This document shows positions 1-10,883 of a stretch of DNA of 64,000 nt, piece by piece. Source of the DNA: Nocardioides luteus. GTDB taxonomy: Bacteria; Actinomycetota; Actinomycetes; Propionibacteriales; Nocardioidaceae. The stretch is from assembly GCF_015752315.1 (NCBI RefSeq), contig NZ_JADOVJ010000001.1:3650501-3714500 (forward strand). Reading direction: 5' to 3'. Made by a program: the position numbers and the translations under genes. The notes beneath the pieces were generated by a model, which made no database searches, was not told where the DNA came from, and saw nothing but the letters and a program-made list of their open reading frames with translations. The first letter of the stretch is position 1. Every line of letters begins with the position of its first letter.

Positions 1-2
1 TC

Positions 3-668
3 CTGCTGCGCCAGCTCGGCGAGGCCGAGATGTGGCTGCAGCACAACAAGATCACCAATCTGCGGCTCGCGGCCGCAGAGACGGACGGGGTCGTGGTCCG
101 GCCCGGCGAGACCTTCAGCTTCAACAAGGTGGTCGGCGACTGCACCGCCCGCAAGGGCTACGTCGAGGGCATGCGCCTGTCCAACGGCGAGGCGACCCCG
201 GGCATCGGCGGCGGGATCTGTCAGCTGGCCAACCTGCTGCACTGGATGTTCCTGCACTCCCCGCTCACCATCGTGGAACGCTCGGAGCACAGCTTCGACC
301 CGTTCCCCGACAACGGTCGGGTGCTCCCCTGGGGCGTCGGCTGCTCGATCGTCTACCCCTACCTCGACCTGGTCGTACGCAACGACACCCCGCACACCTT
401 CCAGCTGCGCACCTGGGTCGGCGAGAAGCACCTGCGCGGCGAGCTCCGCGCCGACACCCCGACCGGCGTCTCCTATCACGTGGACGCCCGCGGCGAGGAG
501 TTCCTCCGCGTCCCCTCCGGCGAGGTCTACCGTCGCAACGAGATCTGGCGCACCCTGATCGACACCCGCACCGGGACCGCGTACGCCGAGGAGTGCGTCA
601 AGCGCAACTGCGCCCTGGTGAAGTACCTCCCCGAGGAGCACCGGATCCGCGACGTCGCTCAGGAGTAG
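3..668 (+). CDS. VanW family protein (5' end outside window)
   Basis: The frame is open from the first bases of the window through an internal ATG at 30, and residues before that ATG (LLRQLGEAE) already fit the family, so the true start is upstream and this is a C-terminal part of about 220 residues. It carries the VanW core: PGETFSFN followed by a glycine-rich GIGGGICQLAN stretch. VanW proteins occur in some vancomycin-resistance clusters and widely in Gram-positive genomes, but their biochemical role is not established, so no resistance role should be read into this. The gene ends 10 bases inside the convergent amidohydrolase, leaving no room for a separate terminator. Confidence 0.85.
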   Translation: MLRQLGEAEMWLQHNKITNLRLAAAETDGVVVRPGETFSFNKVVGDCTARKGYVEGMRLSNGEATPGIGGGICQLANLLHWMFLHSPLTIVERSEHSFDPFPDNGRVLPWGVGCSIVYPYLDLVVRNDTPHTFQLRTWVGEKHLRGELRADTPTGVSYHVDARGEEFLRVPSGEVYRRNEIWRTLIDTRTGTAYAEECVKRNCALVKYLPEEHRIRDVAQE

Positions 669-1732
669 ATGGTCCCCCGCAGCACGACGGCGGCCGGGCG
701 GGCCAGGACGGTGAGGTCCTCGAGGGGGTCGGCGTCGTAGACGACGAAGTCGGCGGGATCGCCCTCGGCGAGGCCGGGGTTGTGGCCGAGCCACTCCCGC
801 GCGCGCCAGGAGGCGGCGCCGAGGACGACGTCGGCGGGAAGGCCGAGGCGGTGCATCGCGAGCACCTCCGTCGGGAGTACGCCGTGCAGCTGGTCGCCCG
901 CGCCGTCGGAGCCCGCGTAGAGAGCGACCCCCGCCTCGTAGGCGCTCATGATCGTCTCGCGGCGGCGCGCGTAGAGGTCCTCCATGGTGGCGGCGTACGT
1001 CGGGAACTTGGGCGCCGCGGCCGCGGCCAGGTCGGGGAAGATCTCCAGCTGGGCGACGGTGGGGACCAGTGCGGTGCCCTGCTCGGCCATCGCCTCGACG
1101 AGGTCCGGGGTCAGCCCGGTGCCGTGCTCGATGCAGTCGATCCCGGCCTCGATCAGGCCCGGCAGGACCTCGCGGCCGAAGCAGTGCGCCGTGACCCGGG
1201 CGTCGTTGTCGTGGGCCACCTTGATCGCCTCGGCGAACGACTCTGCCGGGAAGGAAGGCTTGAGGTCTCCCTCGGCGCGGTCGATCCAGTCGCCGACGAG
1301 CTTGACCCAGCCGTCGCCGGAGCGGGCCTGCCGCTCGACGGCCTCGGCCAGACCGTCGGGCTCGACCTCGTCGGCGTAGTTGCGCATGTAGCGCTTCGTA
1401 CGGCCGATGTGGCGGCCGGCGCGGATCAGCCGCGGCAGGTCGTCGCGCGACTGCACCCAGCGGGTGTCGGCGGCGCTCCCGGCGTCGCGGAGGAGCAGGG
1501 CACCGGCGTCGCGGTCGGCGATCGCCTGGGCCTCGGCGGTCTCCTGGTCCACGGCGCCGTCGCGCCCCAGCCCGATGTGGCAGTGGGCATCGACGAGCCC
1601 GGGGACGATCCAGCCGGACGCACCGGTCTCCGCCCCCGACGGCCGCTCGTAGGTGATGCGGCCGTCGAGAACGTAGAGGTCCCGCACCTCTCCATCGGGA
1701 AGGACCGGGCCGGAGAAGCGCAGAGCAGTCAT
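659..1732 (-). CDS. amidohydrolase family protein
   Basis: This is a 357-residue metal-dependent amidohydrolase with a composite fold: a small beta-sandwich at the N-terminus, then a TIM barrel. Family metal-site motifs are visible in order: VDAHCHIG near residue 48, VTAHCFG, DCIEHGTGL and YAGSDGAG, giving the HxH, two single His and the late Asp typical of imidazolonepropionase-like and prolidase-like members. The substrate cannot be read from sequence; cyclic amides or dipeptides are usual in this subgroup. There is no signal peptide, so it is probably cytoplasmic. The ATG start lies 30 bases downstream of the FHA/protease gene, so the two may be cotranscribed. Confidence 0.85.
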   Translation of the reverse strand: MTALRFSGPVLPDGEVRDLYVLDGRITYERPSGAETGASGWIVPGLVDAHCHIGLGRDGAVDQETAEAQAIADRDAGALLLRDAGSAADTRWVQSRDDLPRLIRAGRHIGRTKRYMRNYADEVEPDGLAEAVERQARSGDGWVKLVGDWIDRAEGDLKPSFPAESFAEAIKVAHDNDARVTAHCFGREVLPGLIEAGIDCIEHGTGLTPDLVEAMAEQGTALVPTVAQLEIFPDLAAAAAPKFPTYAATMEDLYARRRETIMSAYEAGVALYAGSDGAGDQLHGVLPTEVLAMHRLGLPADVVLGAASWRAREWLGHNPGLAEGDPADFVVYDADPLEDLTVLARPAAVVLRGTIYS

Positions 1733-1762
1733 GTGACGCAGGTTACTAGCCCGGCGGGGCGG

Positions 1763-3478
1763 TCACTTCCTCGCCGCGGACACGTCCACCCCGGCCGCCT
1801 CGAGGATCGGGATGTGCTGGGCGAGCGGGATCACCTGGCCGGTGACGACGTTGCTCTCGTCCCACCCGATGGAGGTCGGTACGCCGACGAGCTCGCCGTC
1901 GTCGTTGACCGCGGCGCCACCGGAGTTGCCGCTGGAGATCCGGGCGGTGACGTCGAAGACGGCCCGCTCCTCCCCCTCGAAGGAGAGGATGGTCGCCACG
2001 TTGCCCTCGGCGACGGTCGGCGGCTGGAAGAGCACGCCGGCCTTGTCGGCGAAGCTCTCCTTCGGCAGCATCGGGAAGCCGATCGTGGCGATGAAGTCGC
2101 CGCGGTCGACCGCGTCGGAGTTGCCGAGCGAGATCGTCGGCAGGTCCAGCGAGGACGGGTTCACCTGGTTGCCCTCGCCGTCGGCGACGATCTGCACGAC
2201 CGCGCTGTCGACCTCACCGTCGGACTCGATGACCTTGGCGACGTAGTCGGGCTCGCCGACCTTGTAGCCCTCGGCCGGGTCGGTCAGGTGGATGTTGACG
2301 AACTCGGGCGAGACCTCGCCCTTCGCGGCGTACTCCGGGATCTTCGCCGGGTCGGCGACGTGGGCGTTGGTGAGGATCTTGCCGTCCTCGGTGACGATCG
2401 AGCCGGAGCCCATCGCGATGGTGTCCTCGGTCGGCGCGTAGGTGATCCAGACGGCGGCCCGCTGGGCGCTGTTGAGCTCGTCCTTGGTGAGGCCGTTGTC
2501 CTGGGCGGCCGAATCACCGCCGGGCACCACGAACATCGCGACGACGAGGCCGATGACCACGATCGCGGCCGCGGCGCCGATCCCGCCCCACAGCAGCAGC
2601 TTGTTGCGGCGCCTGGCGGCGGCACGGGCGACCTCCACCTCGGCCGCGTAGATCGGGATGACCTTGAGGATCTCGCCGGCCACCGGGTGGCCGAGACGGA
2701 TCTCGGTCTCCTCGTCGATCTCCTCCCGCGCCAGCGGCTTGCCCTTGAGGAAGGAGCCGGTCTGGGAGGCGTTCTCGAAGGTCCAGCCGCCAGGCTTGGC
2801 GACCAGCCGGGCGTGCTGGCGCGAGACGCCCTGGTCCTCCAGCACGACCGAGTTGTCGGCCGCGCGGCCGATGGTCACCGTGACCGGATGGCGGAAGCGG
2901 TGCTCCTTGCCCTCGGCCACCAGCAGCAGGTCGGGACCGGTCGGCGGGGTCGGCGGCTGCCCCGGAGCGCCCGGCCGTGCCATCCCTGGGGCGATCGTCA
3001 TCTCCGAGATCCCGTCGTCCGCCGACGGAGCCGGAGGCGGCGGCGGGCGGTAGCCGGGAGCTGCGGGGGTCGCTGCAGGCACCCCCGCGGGCGGGGCCAC
3101 GGTCGCGCCCGGACCGGCGAAGCCGGCCGGCGGAGGCGGAGGAGCCGGGGCCTGGGCACGCGGCGCCCCTGCCGCCACCGGGGCGTCGTCGAGCGTGACG
3201 GTGATCGTCGAGCCCGGACCCGCCGGGCCCAGCTGGATCTCGGTCGCCCCGGTCAACGGCACCTCGGTGACGCGGCTGCCGGAGACGTACGTCCCGCCGG
3301 CGGAGCCCACGTCGACCAGCTTCCACCCGGTGGGGTCCGGGCGGAGCTCGGCATGAGCACGCGAGACCGAGGAGGACGAGAGCACCACGTCGGCATCAAT
3401 CGAGCGACCTATTCGGACGATCTTGTCGGGCGGGAAGCTGAGCGCACGTCCCGATACGTCCACGCGAAGCGTCTGCAT
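1763..3478 (-). CDS. two FHA domains plus membrane-anchored trypsin-like serine protease
   Basis: A 571-residue protein from the chosen ATG (MQTLRVDV). Order of parts: a first FHA domain (about 10-80, with RIGRS and SRAHAEL phosphothreonine-binding motifs), a Pro/Ala linker (about 100-180), a second FHA domain (about 190-270, TIGRAADNS and SRQHARL), one transmembrane helix (about 294-318) and an extracytoplasmic trypsin-like domain. The catalytic triad is visible: His in TNAHVAD (about 373), Asp in EVDSAVV (about 424), Ser in SSGNSGG (about 519). This topology suggests a Ser/Thr-kinase signal sensed inside the cell and linked to proteolysis outside. A GTG 57 bases upstream would add 19 residues that do not look like FHA sequence. 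Neither start has a clear Shine-Dalgarno. Confidence 0.85.
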   Translation of the reverse strand: MQTLRVDVSGRALSFPPDKIVRIGRSIDADVVLSSSSVSRAHAELRPDPTGWKLVDVGSAGGTYVSGSRVTEVPLTGATEIQLGPAGPGSTITVTLDDAPVAAGAPRAQAPAPPPPPAGFAGPGATVAPPAGVPAATPAAPGYRPPPPPAPSADDGISEMTIAPGMARPGAPGQPPTPPTGPDLLLVAEGKEHRFRHPVTVTIGRAADNSVVLEDQGVSRQHARLVAKPGGWTFENASQTGSFLKGKPLAREEIDEETEIRLGHPVAGEILKVIPIYAAEVEVARAAARRRNKLLLWGGIGAAAAIVVIGLVVAMFVVPGGDSAAQDNGLTKDELNSAQRAAVWITYAPTEDTIAMGSGSIVTEDGKILTNAHVADPAKIPEYAAKGEVSPEFVNIHLTDPAEGYKVGEPDYVAKVIESDGEVDSAVVQIVADGEGNQVNPSSLDLPTISLGNSDAVDRGDFIATIGFPMLPKESFADKAGVLFQPPTVAEGNVATILSFEGEERAVFDVTARISSGNSGGAAVNDDGELVGVPTSIGWDESNVVTGQVIPLAQHIPILEAAGVDVSAARK

Positions 3479-3516
3479 GCACGAATCATGCACCGAAACG
3501 GCCCGATCCAAGCGTC

Positions 3517-3533
3517 GCGAATCGAAGATTCGC
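3517..3533. repeat. short palindrome between GH3 and FHA-protease genes
   Basis: GCGAATC-gaa-GATTCGC is a perfect 7-base inverted repeat with a 3-base centre. It lies between the stop of the GH3 gene and the preferred ATG of the FHA/protease gene. It could be an operator for the latter or a weak terminator of the former; there is no T-run on either side. If the upstream GTG were the true start, it would fall inside coding sequence. Confidence 0.4.
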
Positions 3534-3557
3534 ACAACTCGGACCGGGCCAGTTCTC

Positions 3558-5561
3558 CTATCGGTGGGTCCTCAGGCCGTGGCCGTAGGCGAACAGCGGG
3601 TCGTAGTCCGAGTCGCCGATGTTGATCGGCTCCTGGTCGACCGAGCGCGGCCACGTCACCGGGAGCTTCCCGGTGAAGGGACGCTTGCCGAAGAGCACAT
3701 CGGCGACGCCCTTGCCCTCACTGCCCGGCAGCCAGGAGGCCACCAGCGCATCGATCTGGCCGAGCAGCTCGGGCGGGATGATCATCGGACGCCCGGAGAT
3801 CACCAGCACCGTGCAGGTCGCCGCGGCCGCGCAGACCGTCTCGATCGCCGCGGTGTCGGCGTCGCTGAGGTGCATCGTCAGCGCCGGCCGCTGCACGCCG
3901 TTCTCGCCCGGGTCGTAGCCCCAGCGCGGGCCACCGACGTCACCGAAGCCCTCGGCGTACGGGTGCTCGCCGACGACCACGACACCGTGCGCCCCGGCGG
4001 GGACCGGTGCGGAGGCGTCGGGCGAGTGGGTCACCTCGCCGTGGGCCGCGGCCTCGATGCCGTCGAGGACAGTGTCGCCGGGGATCTGGTGGGTCGAGTT
4101 GCCCTGCCAGGTGATCGTCCAGCCACCGGCCTGGTCGCCGATGCTGTCGGCCTTGCTGCCCGCGACGTAGACGTCGTCGCCGCCGGCGAGCGGGAGCGTG
4201 TGGTGCCCGTTCTTCAGCAGGACCTGCGACTTCGCCACCGCCTCGCGCGCGACGCGACGGTGGGCGGCGCTGCCGATCTCGTCGATGTTGCGCCGGTCGG
4301 TGAACGGCTTCTCGAAGAGGCCGAGGTCGAACTTCGCGGTCAGGATGCGGGAGACCGCATCGTCGATGCGGGCCATCGGGACGGCACCGTCCTCGACCGC
4401 CGCGGTCAGCGTCTCGATGAACTGCGGGTAGCCGACCGTGTCACCGGAGAACGGCTCCATGAACAGGTCGACACCGGCGTTGACCGAGATCGCCACCTGC
4501 TCGGCGTACGTCCCCGGGATCTGGTGGATCGCCCGCCAGTCGGAGATCACCAGGCCGTCGAAGCCCTGCTTCTCCTTCAGCCAGCCGGTGATGAGCTCCT
4601 CGTGGGCGTGCATCTTGACCGGGTTGCCGAGGCCGTCCTCGGTCCAGTCGACGCTGGAGAAGGAGGGCATCACGGAGCCGACGTCGTGCTTCTTGATCGC
4701 GGTGACGTACGGCGAGAGCGCGAGCTTCGCGAACTCGGCACGCGAGGCCTGGGTGATGCCCTGGTCGATGGTGTAGTCGCCCTCGCCGGTGCCGAAGGTC
4801 GTGAACCCGTCGCCGGCGAAGTGCTTGGCGGTCGCCAGGACCCGGTCCGGGTCGTCGAGCTCCCCCTTGTCGCCCTGGAAACCCTCGATCATCTGGGACA
4901 TCTTGGCGGCGAGCTTGGGGTCCTCCCCGAAGGACTCGTACGTCCTCCCCCACCGGTCGTCGCGAGCGACGCAGATGCACGGGGCGAAGGTCCACTGCGG
5001 CCCGGAGGCGCGGGTCTCCTCGGCGGTGATGTGGCCGATCCGCTCGGCGAGCTTCGGGTCGCGGGTCGCGCCGAGGCCGATGTTGTGCGGGAAGACGGTC
5101 GCGCCGTTGAGGTTGCCGTGGCCGTGGACCGAGTCCACGCCGTAGAGCAGCGGGATCCCCAGCCGGGTCGAGAGCGCCTGCTCCTGGAAGGCGTCGATCG
5201 TGTCGGCCCAGGCCTCCGGGGTGTTCTCGGCCGGGGTCGAACCGCCGCCGGAGAGTACGCTGCCGAGCCCGAGCTCGGCGATCTGAGCCGGGTCGGCGGC
5301 GACGTCCGCGCGCTCGGCCTGGGCCATCTGGCCGACCTTCTCGGCCAGCGTCATCCGGGCGAGCAGGTCGGCGACGCGGGTCTTGGTGGGCAGTCGTGGG
5401 TTCTTGTAGGGCAGCGCGTGGCCGGCGCGGGTGGCCGCGCTGCTCGCGGTGGGAGTGGCAGAAGCCGCGGTGGACGCGGGAGTGACGAGGAGCGTGGCGC
5501 AGAGCAGGCCGGCGAGAGCCGAGGCTCCACCGATCGCGCCGCGCTGTCTGTGTGATCGCAC
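3558..5561 (-). CDS. secreted glycoside hydrolase family 3 (beta-glucosidase type)
   Basis: A 667-residue GH3 enzyme starting at GTG with an AGGAGG Shine-Dalgarno. An N-terminal signal peptide (RQRG, hydrophobic stretch to about residue 30, AxA cleavage region) indicates export. The (beta/alpha)8 domain carries the KHF substrate motif (about 246-248) and the nucleophile Asp341 in GLVISDW. The second alpha/beta domain follows and ends in DYDPLFAYGHGL, without a C-terminal fibronectin-III domain, as in plant/marine exo-beta-glucanases. It probably releases glucose from beta-glucans or cello-oligosaccharides outside the cell. Upstream there is a CebR-type operator, a CRP-like site and a leader hairpin. 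The transporter for the released sugar is not in this window. Confidence 0.9.
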   Translation of the reverse strand: MRSHRQRGAIGGASALAGLLCATLLVTPASTAASATPTASSAATRAGHALPYKNPRLPTKTRVADLLARMTLAEKVGQMAQAERADVAADPAQIAELGLGSVLSGGGSTPAENTPEAWADTIDAFQEQALSTRLGIPLLYGVDSVHGHGNLNGATVFPHNIGLGATRDPKLAERIGHITAEETRASGPQWTFAPCICVARDDRWGRTYESFGEDPKLAAKMSQMIEGFQGDKGELDDPDRVLATAKHFAGDGFTTFGTGEGDYTIDQGITQASRAEFAKLALSPYVTAIKKHDVGSVMPSFSSVDWTEDGLGNPVKMHAHEELITGWLKEKQGFDGLVISDWRAIHQIPGTYAEQVAISVNAGVDLFMEPFSGDTVGYPQFIETLTAAVEDGAVPMARIDDAVSRILTAKFDLGLFEKPFTDRRNIDEIGSAAHRRVAREAVAKSQVLLKNGHHTLPLAGGDDVYVAGSKADSIGDQAGGWTITWQGNSTHQIPGDTVLDGIEAAAHGEVTHSPDASAPVPAGAHGVVVVGEHPYAEGFGDVGGPRWGYDPGENGVQRPALTMHLSDADTAAIETVCAAAATCTVLVISGRPMIIPPELLGQIDALVASWLPGSEGKGVADVLFGKRPFTGKLPVTWPRSVDQEPINIGDSDYDPLFAYGHGLRTHR

Positions 5562-5589
5562 GGGACAGGCCTCCTGAGAGTGATCTGCC

Positions 5590-5611
5590 GGCGCCTCGGC
5601 GGTGAGGCGCC
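5590..5611 (-). other. hairpin in the 5' leader of the GH3 gene
   Basis: GGCGCCTC and GAGGCGCC form a perfect 8-bp stem with a 6-base loop. It lies between the putative operator and the GH3 start codon and would be transcribed in the leader. It may stabilise or attenuate the message, or be the end of the upstream NYN transcript; no U-run follows. Confidence 0.4.
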
Positions 5612-5619
5612 AGGGCTCG

Positions 5620-5633
5620 TGAGAGCGCTCCCA
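5620..5633 (-). promoter_or_regulatory. CebR/LacI-type operator upstream of GH3
   Basis: TGAGAGCGCTCCCA differs by one base from TGGGAGCGCTCCCA, the known operator of the Streptomyces cellobiose/cellotriose repressor CebR (LacI family). It lies 59 bases upstream of the GH3 GTG start and next to a CRP-like site. The inference is induction of the beta-glucosidase by cello-oligosaccharides through a LacI-type repressor encoded elsewhere. Confidence 0.75.
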
Positions 5634-5634
5634 G

Positions 5635-5650
5635 CGTGACGGCGATCACA
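5635..5650 (-). promoter_or_regulatory. CRP/GlxR-like site upstream of GH3
   Basis: On the minus strand this reads TGTGATCGCCGTCACG, matching TGTGA-N6-TCACA at nine of ten fixed positions. It abuts the CebR-type operator, so cAMP/CRP-type control and sugar-specific repression probably meet here. The same motif occurs upstream of two other carbohydrate units in the window. Confidence 0.6.
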
Positions 5651-5691
5651 TCAGCGGTCAATGGCTACGCGTGCGTAACCCCGCGAGTTCC

Positions 5692-6053
5692 TCAGATCTG
5701 GTCAAGCAACCAGGACGGTCCCAGCGCCGTGGCACCGCCACAGCGCGCCTGCAGCATCCGGTCGGCGCTCACCAGCGTCACCCGGTCACCCTTCTCCAGC
5801 GCCTCGCGGACGACCCCGACGATCGCGGCGTCACCGTCCTTCGGCGCGTGCACGGTCTGCACGTGGGCGTCCCGCCCCGGACGTACGCCGCCCTTGGCCT
5901 GTCCCTCCAGGACCAGGACGATCCGGTCGTGCGGAAGGTCTGCGACCAGCAGGGCCTCGTGCAACCGGCGCGCGGCGCCGGCGCGGTCCTTCCACCAGCC
6001 GTCGGGGCGGGCGCCGACGACGTTGGCCCCGTCGACGACCAGGACCGTGGCCA

Positions 6054-6054
<1 letters not shown>
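5692..6054 (-). CDS. small NYN/PIN-like domain protein
   Basis: A 120-residue protein whose start begins VLVVDGANVVGARPDGWW, the typical first acidic strand of NYN (PIN-like) RNase folds. Further Asp residues occur in KDGDAAIVGV and LVSADRML, as expected for a metal-binding site. Family members are predicted ribonucleases; this one is very short and its activity is unproven. The GTG start overlaps the ffh stop by one base (TAGTG), so translation is probably coupled to ffh. Position next to ffh suggests an RNA-related role, but that is only context. Confidence 0.7.
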
Positions 6055-7616
<1,562 letters not shown>

Positions 7617-7703
7617 AGCGGTCCTTCAGCAGAGTGGTTGTCCTGCCAAGACTAACGAACAGATGTGCGCGGTACGGCATCCGGCGGCAGGGAGAGGAAC
7701 GGG

Positions 7704-9917
7704 TCAGTACTCGAGGGCCGCGCGCACCGCATGCGCCGCCTCGGCCGCCCGCTGCTCGGCCAGAGCGCCGGCGTGGGCCTCCTGCAGGTAGAACACGTCG
7801 ACGGCCTGCGGGCCGAGGGTGGAGATGTGAGCGGAGCGGACGGCGATCTCCATCCGCGCGAGCGCGGCGGCGACGGTGTAGACGACCCCGGGGCGATCGA
7901 TCGTGCGCACCTCGAGGACGGTGGCCTTGCTGGACGCCTCGGGGCGTACGACGACCGACGGCTCGCTCCCCCGCGCGGCCGCGCTCGGCGCCAGCCGGGC
8001 GGCCGGGTCGAGCCGGCCCTCGGTGATGGCCGAGAAGCGGGTACGCAGCACCGCGGCGTCGACGTAGGAGTCGTCGAGGTCCCACACACTCACCCCGAAG
8101 CCTGCCTGCTGCCAGGCGCGACACGCCCTGACGGGCAGCCGGGCGACCGCGAAGGTGGCGGCCAGGTCGGCGAGCAGCCCGAGCCGGTCGGGCGCGATCA
8201 CCCAGACCCGGGCACCGTCGGCGAGCGGCTCGGCGCGGAAGGAGGCCGCCCCGGCACGTACGCTCTCGGGGATCTCGACGGCGGCCTGGGGCCGCTCCCC
8301 TGCGGCGATGCCGGTGTCGAGCACGCGCGCGGCCCGGCGGGAGAGGTCGAGGATGAGCCGGGCCCGCCAGCTGGTCCAGGCCTGGGCGCTGGTCGCCCGC
8401 GCGTCGGCCTCGGTAAGGGCGGTGAGCAGCGCGAGCGCCTCCGCGTCGCCCATCGTGTCGACCACGAGGTCGACGGTCGCCGGGTCGTCCGGGTCGCGGG
8501 TGGTCGCGGTCGTGGAGAGCAGCAGGTGCCAGCGCACCAGCAGCGAGATCAGCTCGACCTCCTCGTCCGGGAAGCCCATCCGGGTGGCGATCCGGCGGGC
8601 GATCGGCTCCCCCGCGACGCTGTGCTCGGTCAGCGAGCCCTTGCCGATGTCGTGGAGCAGCGCCGCGACGAGCAGCACGTCCGGCCGGGCCACGCGCGGC
8701 AGCAGCGCGACCGCCTCGATGCAGGCCTCGATGGTGTGCCGGTCGACGGTGAAGCGGTGGATGATCGAGGCGTGCGGGAGCAGCCGGATCCGCTCCCACT
8801 CGGGCAGGATCCGGGCGACCGCGCCGGTCTCCTCGAGCGTCTCCCAGACCGCGAGAAGGCCACGCCCGGCCCCCACCAGCCGCAGGAAGAGACGACGTGC
8901 CTCCTCCGGCCACGGCTCGGGCAGCGCCGGGGTGTCGCGGGCCAGCCGGGCGGCGGTCGGCGGCGCCAGCGCCACCCCGTGCTCGGCGGCGAGCGCCGAG
9001 GCGCGCAGCAGCATCAGCGGGTCCCGCGACGGGCGGGCGCCCGGCACCAGCACCACCTCGCCGGAGGCGAGCGCCAGCCCGCCTCCCAGCGGCGAGAGCC
9101 GGGGACGGCGCGGCGCTCCGGGACGCGACCGCTCGAGCACCCCGTCCACCCGCCGCCAGGCCAGGCGGGAGAGGTGGGTGATGCGGCGGCCGATGGTGCG
9201 TACGTGGGCCTGCGCGGTGCGTGCGTCGGCCAGCTCGAGACGCTCGGCGAGCTGGTCCCACATCTCCGGCACGACCCGGTCGGTGGCCCGGCCGGCGATC
9301 TCCTGCACGAAATCACGCACGTCGAGCAGGGCCCGGCGCGACTTCTCCAGGTCGACCGCGGGCACGTCGACCAGCCAGGTCGCCACGATCGCCTTGATCA
9401 CCACCGCGTCCCGCAGCCCGCCGTACATCTCCTTCAGGTCGGGCACCGAGGCGTGCGCGAGCTCACCGGCGCGCCGGTGTCGCTCCACGCTCATCGTCCT
9501 CAGCTCGGGCAACAGGGACCGGGCGTGCTTGCGCCAGTGCGCCAGCATCGTCGTACGCAGCCGCAGCACCAGCCCGCGGTCGCCGGCGAGGTGCCGGATG
9601 TCGAGCAGTCCGAGGGCGACGCGGAGGTCGCCGGTCGAGGCGGAGAGCATCTCGGAGAAGGAGCGCACCGAGTGGTCGAGCTTGGGCGCGGCGTCCCAGA
9701 GCGGATACCAGACCTGCTCGGCCACCGGCCCGGGCGGGACGGCGTCGTCGTGCACCAGGACGAGGTCCCAGTCGGAGAAGGGCGCGAGCTCCCCGCGCCC
9801 GTATCCCCCGACCGCGACCAGGGCGACCCCGACCTCGGGGCCGCCGGCCGCGGCGTACGCCTTGGCGCACTGCTCGTCGGCCTCGGCTGTGCGCGCCGCC
9901 CGGCCCTCAGCGGTCAC
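7704..9917 (-). CDS. glnD: [protein-PII] uridylyl/adenylyltransferase GlnD
   Basis: A 737-residue enzyme that modifies and demodifies PII protein in response to nitrogen status. It shows the nucleotidyltransferase motif GGYGRGELAPFSDWD (about 39-53), the HD-phosphohydrolase motif LLHDIGKGS (middle), and two C-terminal ACT domains (VWVIAPDRLGLLADLAATFA and RTIDRPGVVYTV). In actinobacteria the homologue has been shown in some species to adenylylate rather than uridylylate PII, so the donor is uncertain here. The GTG start gives a short N-terminus compared with the E. coli enzyme (about 890 residues). Only 43 bases separate it from the first PII gene, so it is probably cotranscribed. Confidence 0.95.
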   Translation of the reverse strand: MTAEGRAARTAEADEQCAKAYAAAGGPEVGVALVAVGGYGRGELAPFSDWDLVLVHDDAVPPGPVAEQVWYPLWDAAPKLDHSVRSFSEMLSASTGDLRVALGLLDIRHLAGDRGLVLRLRTTMLAHWRKHARSLLPELRTMSVERHRRAGELAHASVPDLKEMYGGLRDAVVIKAIVATWLVDVPAVDLEKSRRALLDVRDFVQEIAGRATDRVVPEMWDQLAERLELADARTAQAHVRTIGRRITHLSRLAWRRVDGVLERSRPGAPRRPRLSPLGGGLALASGEVVLVPGARPSRDPLMLLRASALAAEHGVALAPPTAARLARDTPALPEPWPEEARRLFLRLVGAGRGLLAVWETLEETGAVARILPEWERIRLLPHASIIHRFTVDRHTIEACIEAVALLPRVARPDVLLVAALLHDIGKGSLTEHSVAGEPIARRIATRMGFPDEEVELISLLVRWHLLLSTTATTRDPDDPATVDLVVDTMGDAEALALLTALTEADARATSAQAWTSWRARLILDLSRRAARVLDTGIAAGERPQAAVEIPESVRAGAASFRAEPLADGARVWVIAPDRLGLLADLAATFAVARLPVRACRAWQQAGFGVSVWDLDDSYVDAAVLRTRFSAITEGRLDPAARLAPSAAARGSEPSVVVRPEASSKATVLEVRTIDRPGVVYTVAAALARMEIAVRSAHISTLGPQAVDVFYLQEAHAGALAEQRAAEAAHAVRAALEY

Positions 9918-9960
9918 GCCGCTCGCTGCCGCTCACTCATGCGCCAGCCCCGTCCATGAG

Positions 9961-10344
<384 letters not shown>

Positions 10345-10348
10345 CTAG

Positions 10349-10870
<522 letters not shown>

Positions 10871-10871
10871 C

Positions 10872-10877
10872 TACCCT
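10872..10877 (+). promoter_or_regulatory. -10 element for a probably leaderless methyltransferase transcript
   Basis: TACCCT (TAnnnT) is followed after six bases by the ATG of the methyltransferase gene. This is the spacing seen for leaderless actinobacterial mRNAs, and no Shine-Dalgarno precedes the ATG. Confidence 0.4.
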
Positions 10878-10883
10878 CGTCGC

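Noticed and set aside
1..668. Glycopeptide-resistance gene (VanW)
   Set aside because: No vanH/A/X or vanRS genes are near; VanW-family proteins are common in Gram-positive bacteria without resistance.
32..3625. A 1197-codon open frame on the plus strand
   Set aside because: It is antisense to the amidohydrolase and FHA/protease genes. Its product is an Arg/Gly/Ala/Val-rich shadow typical of GC-rich DNA, with no domain.
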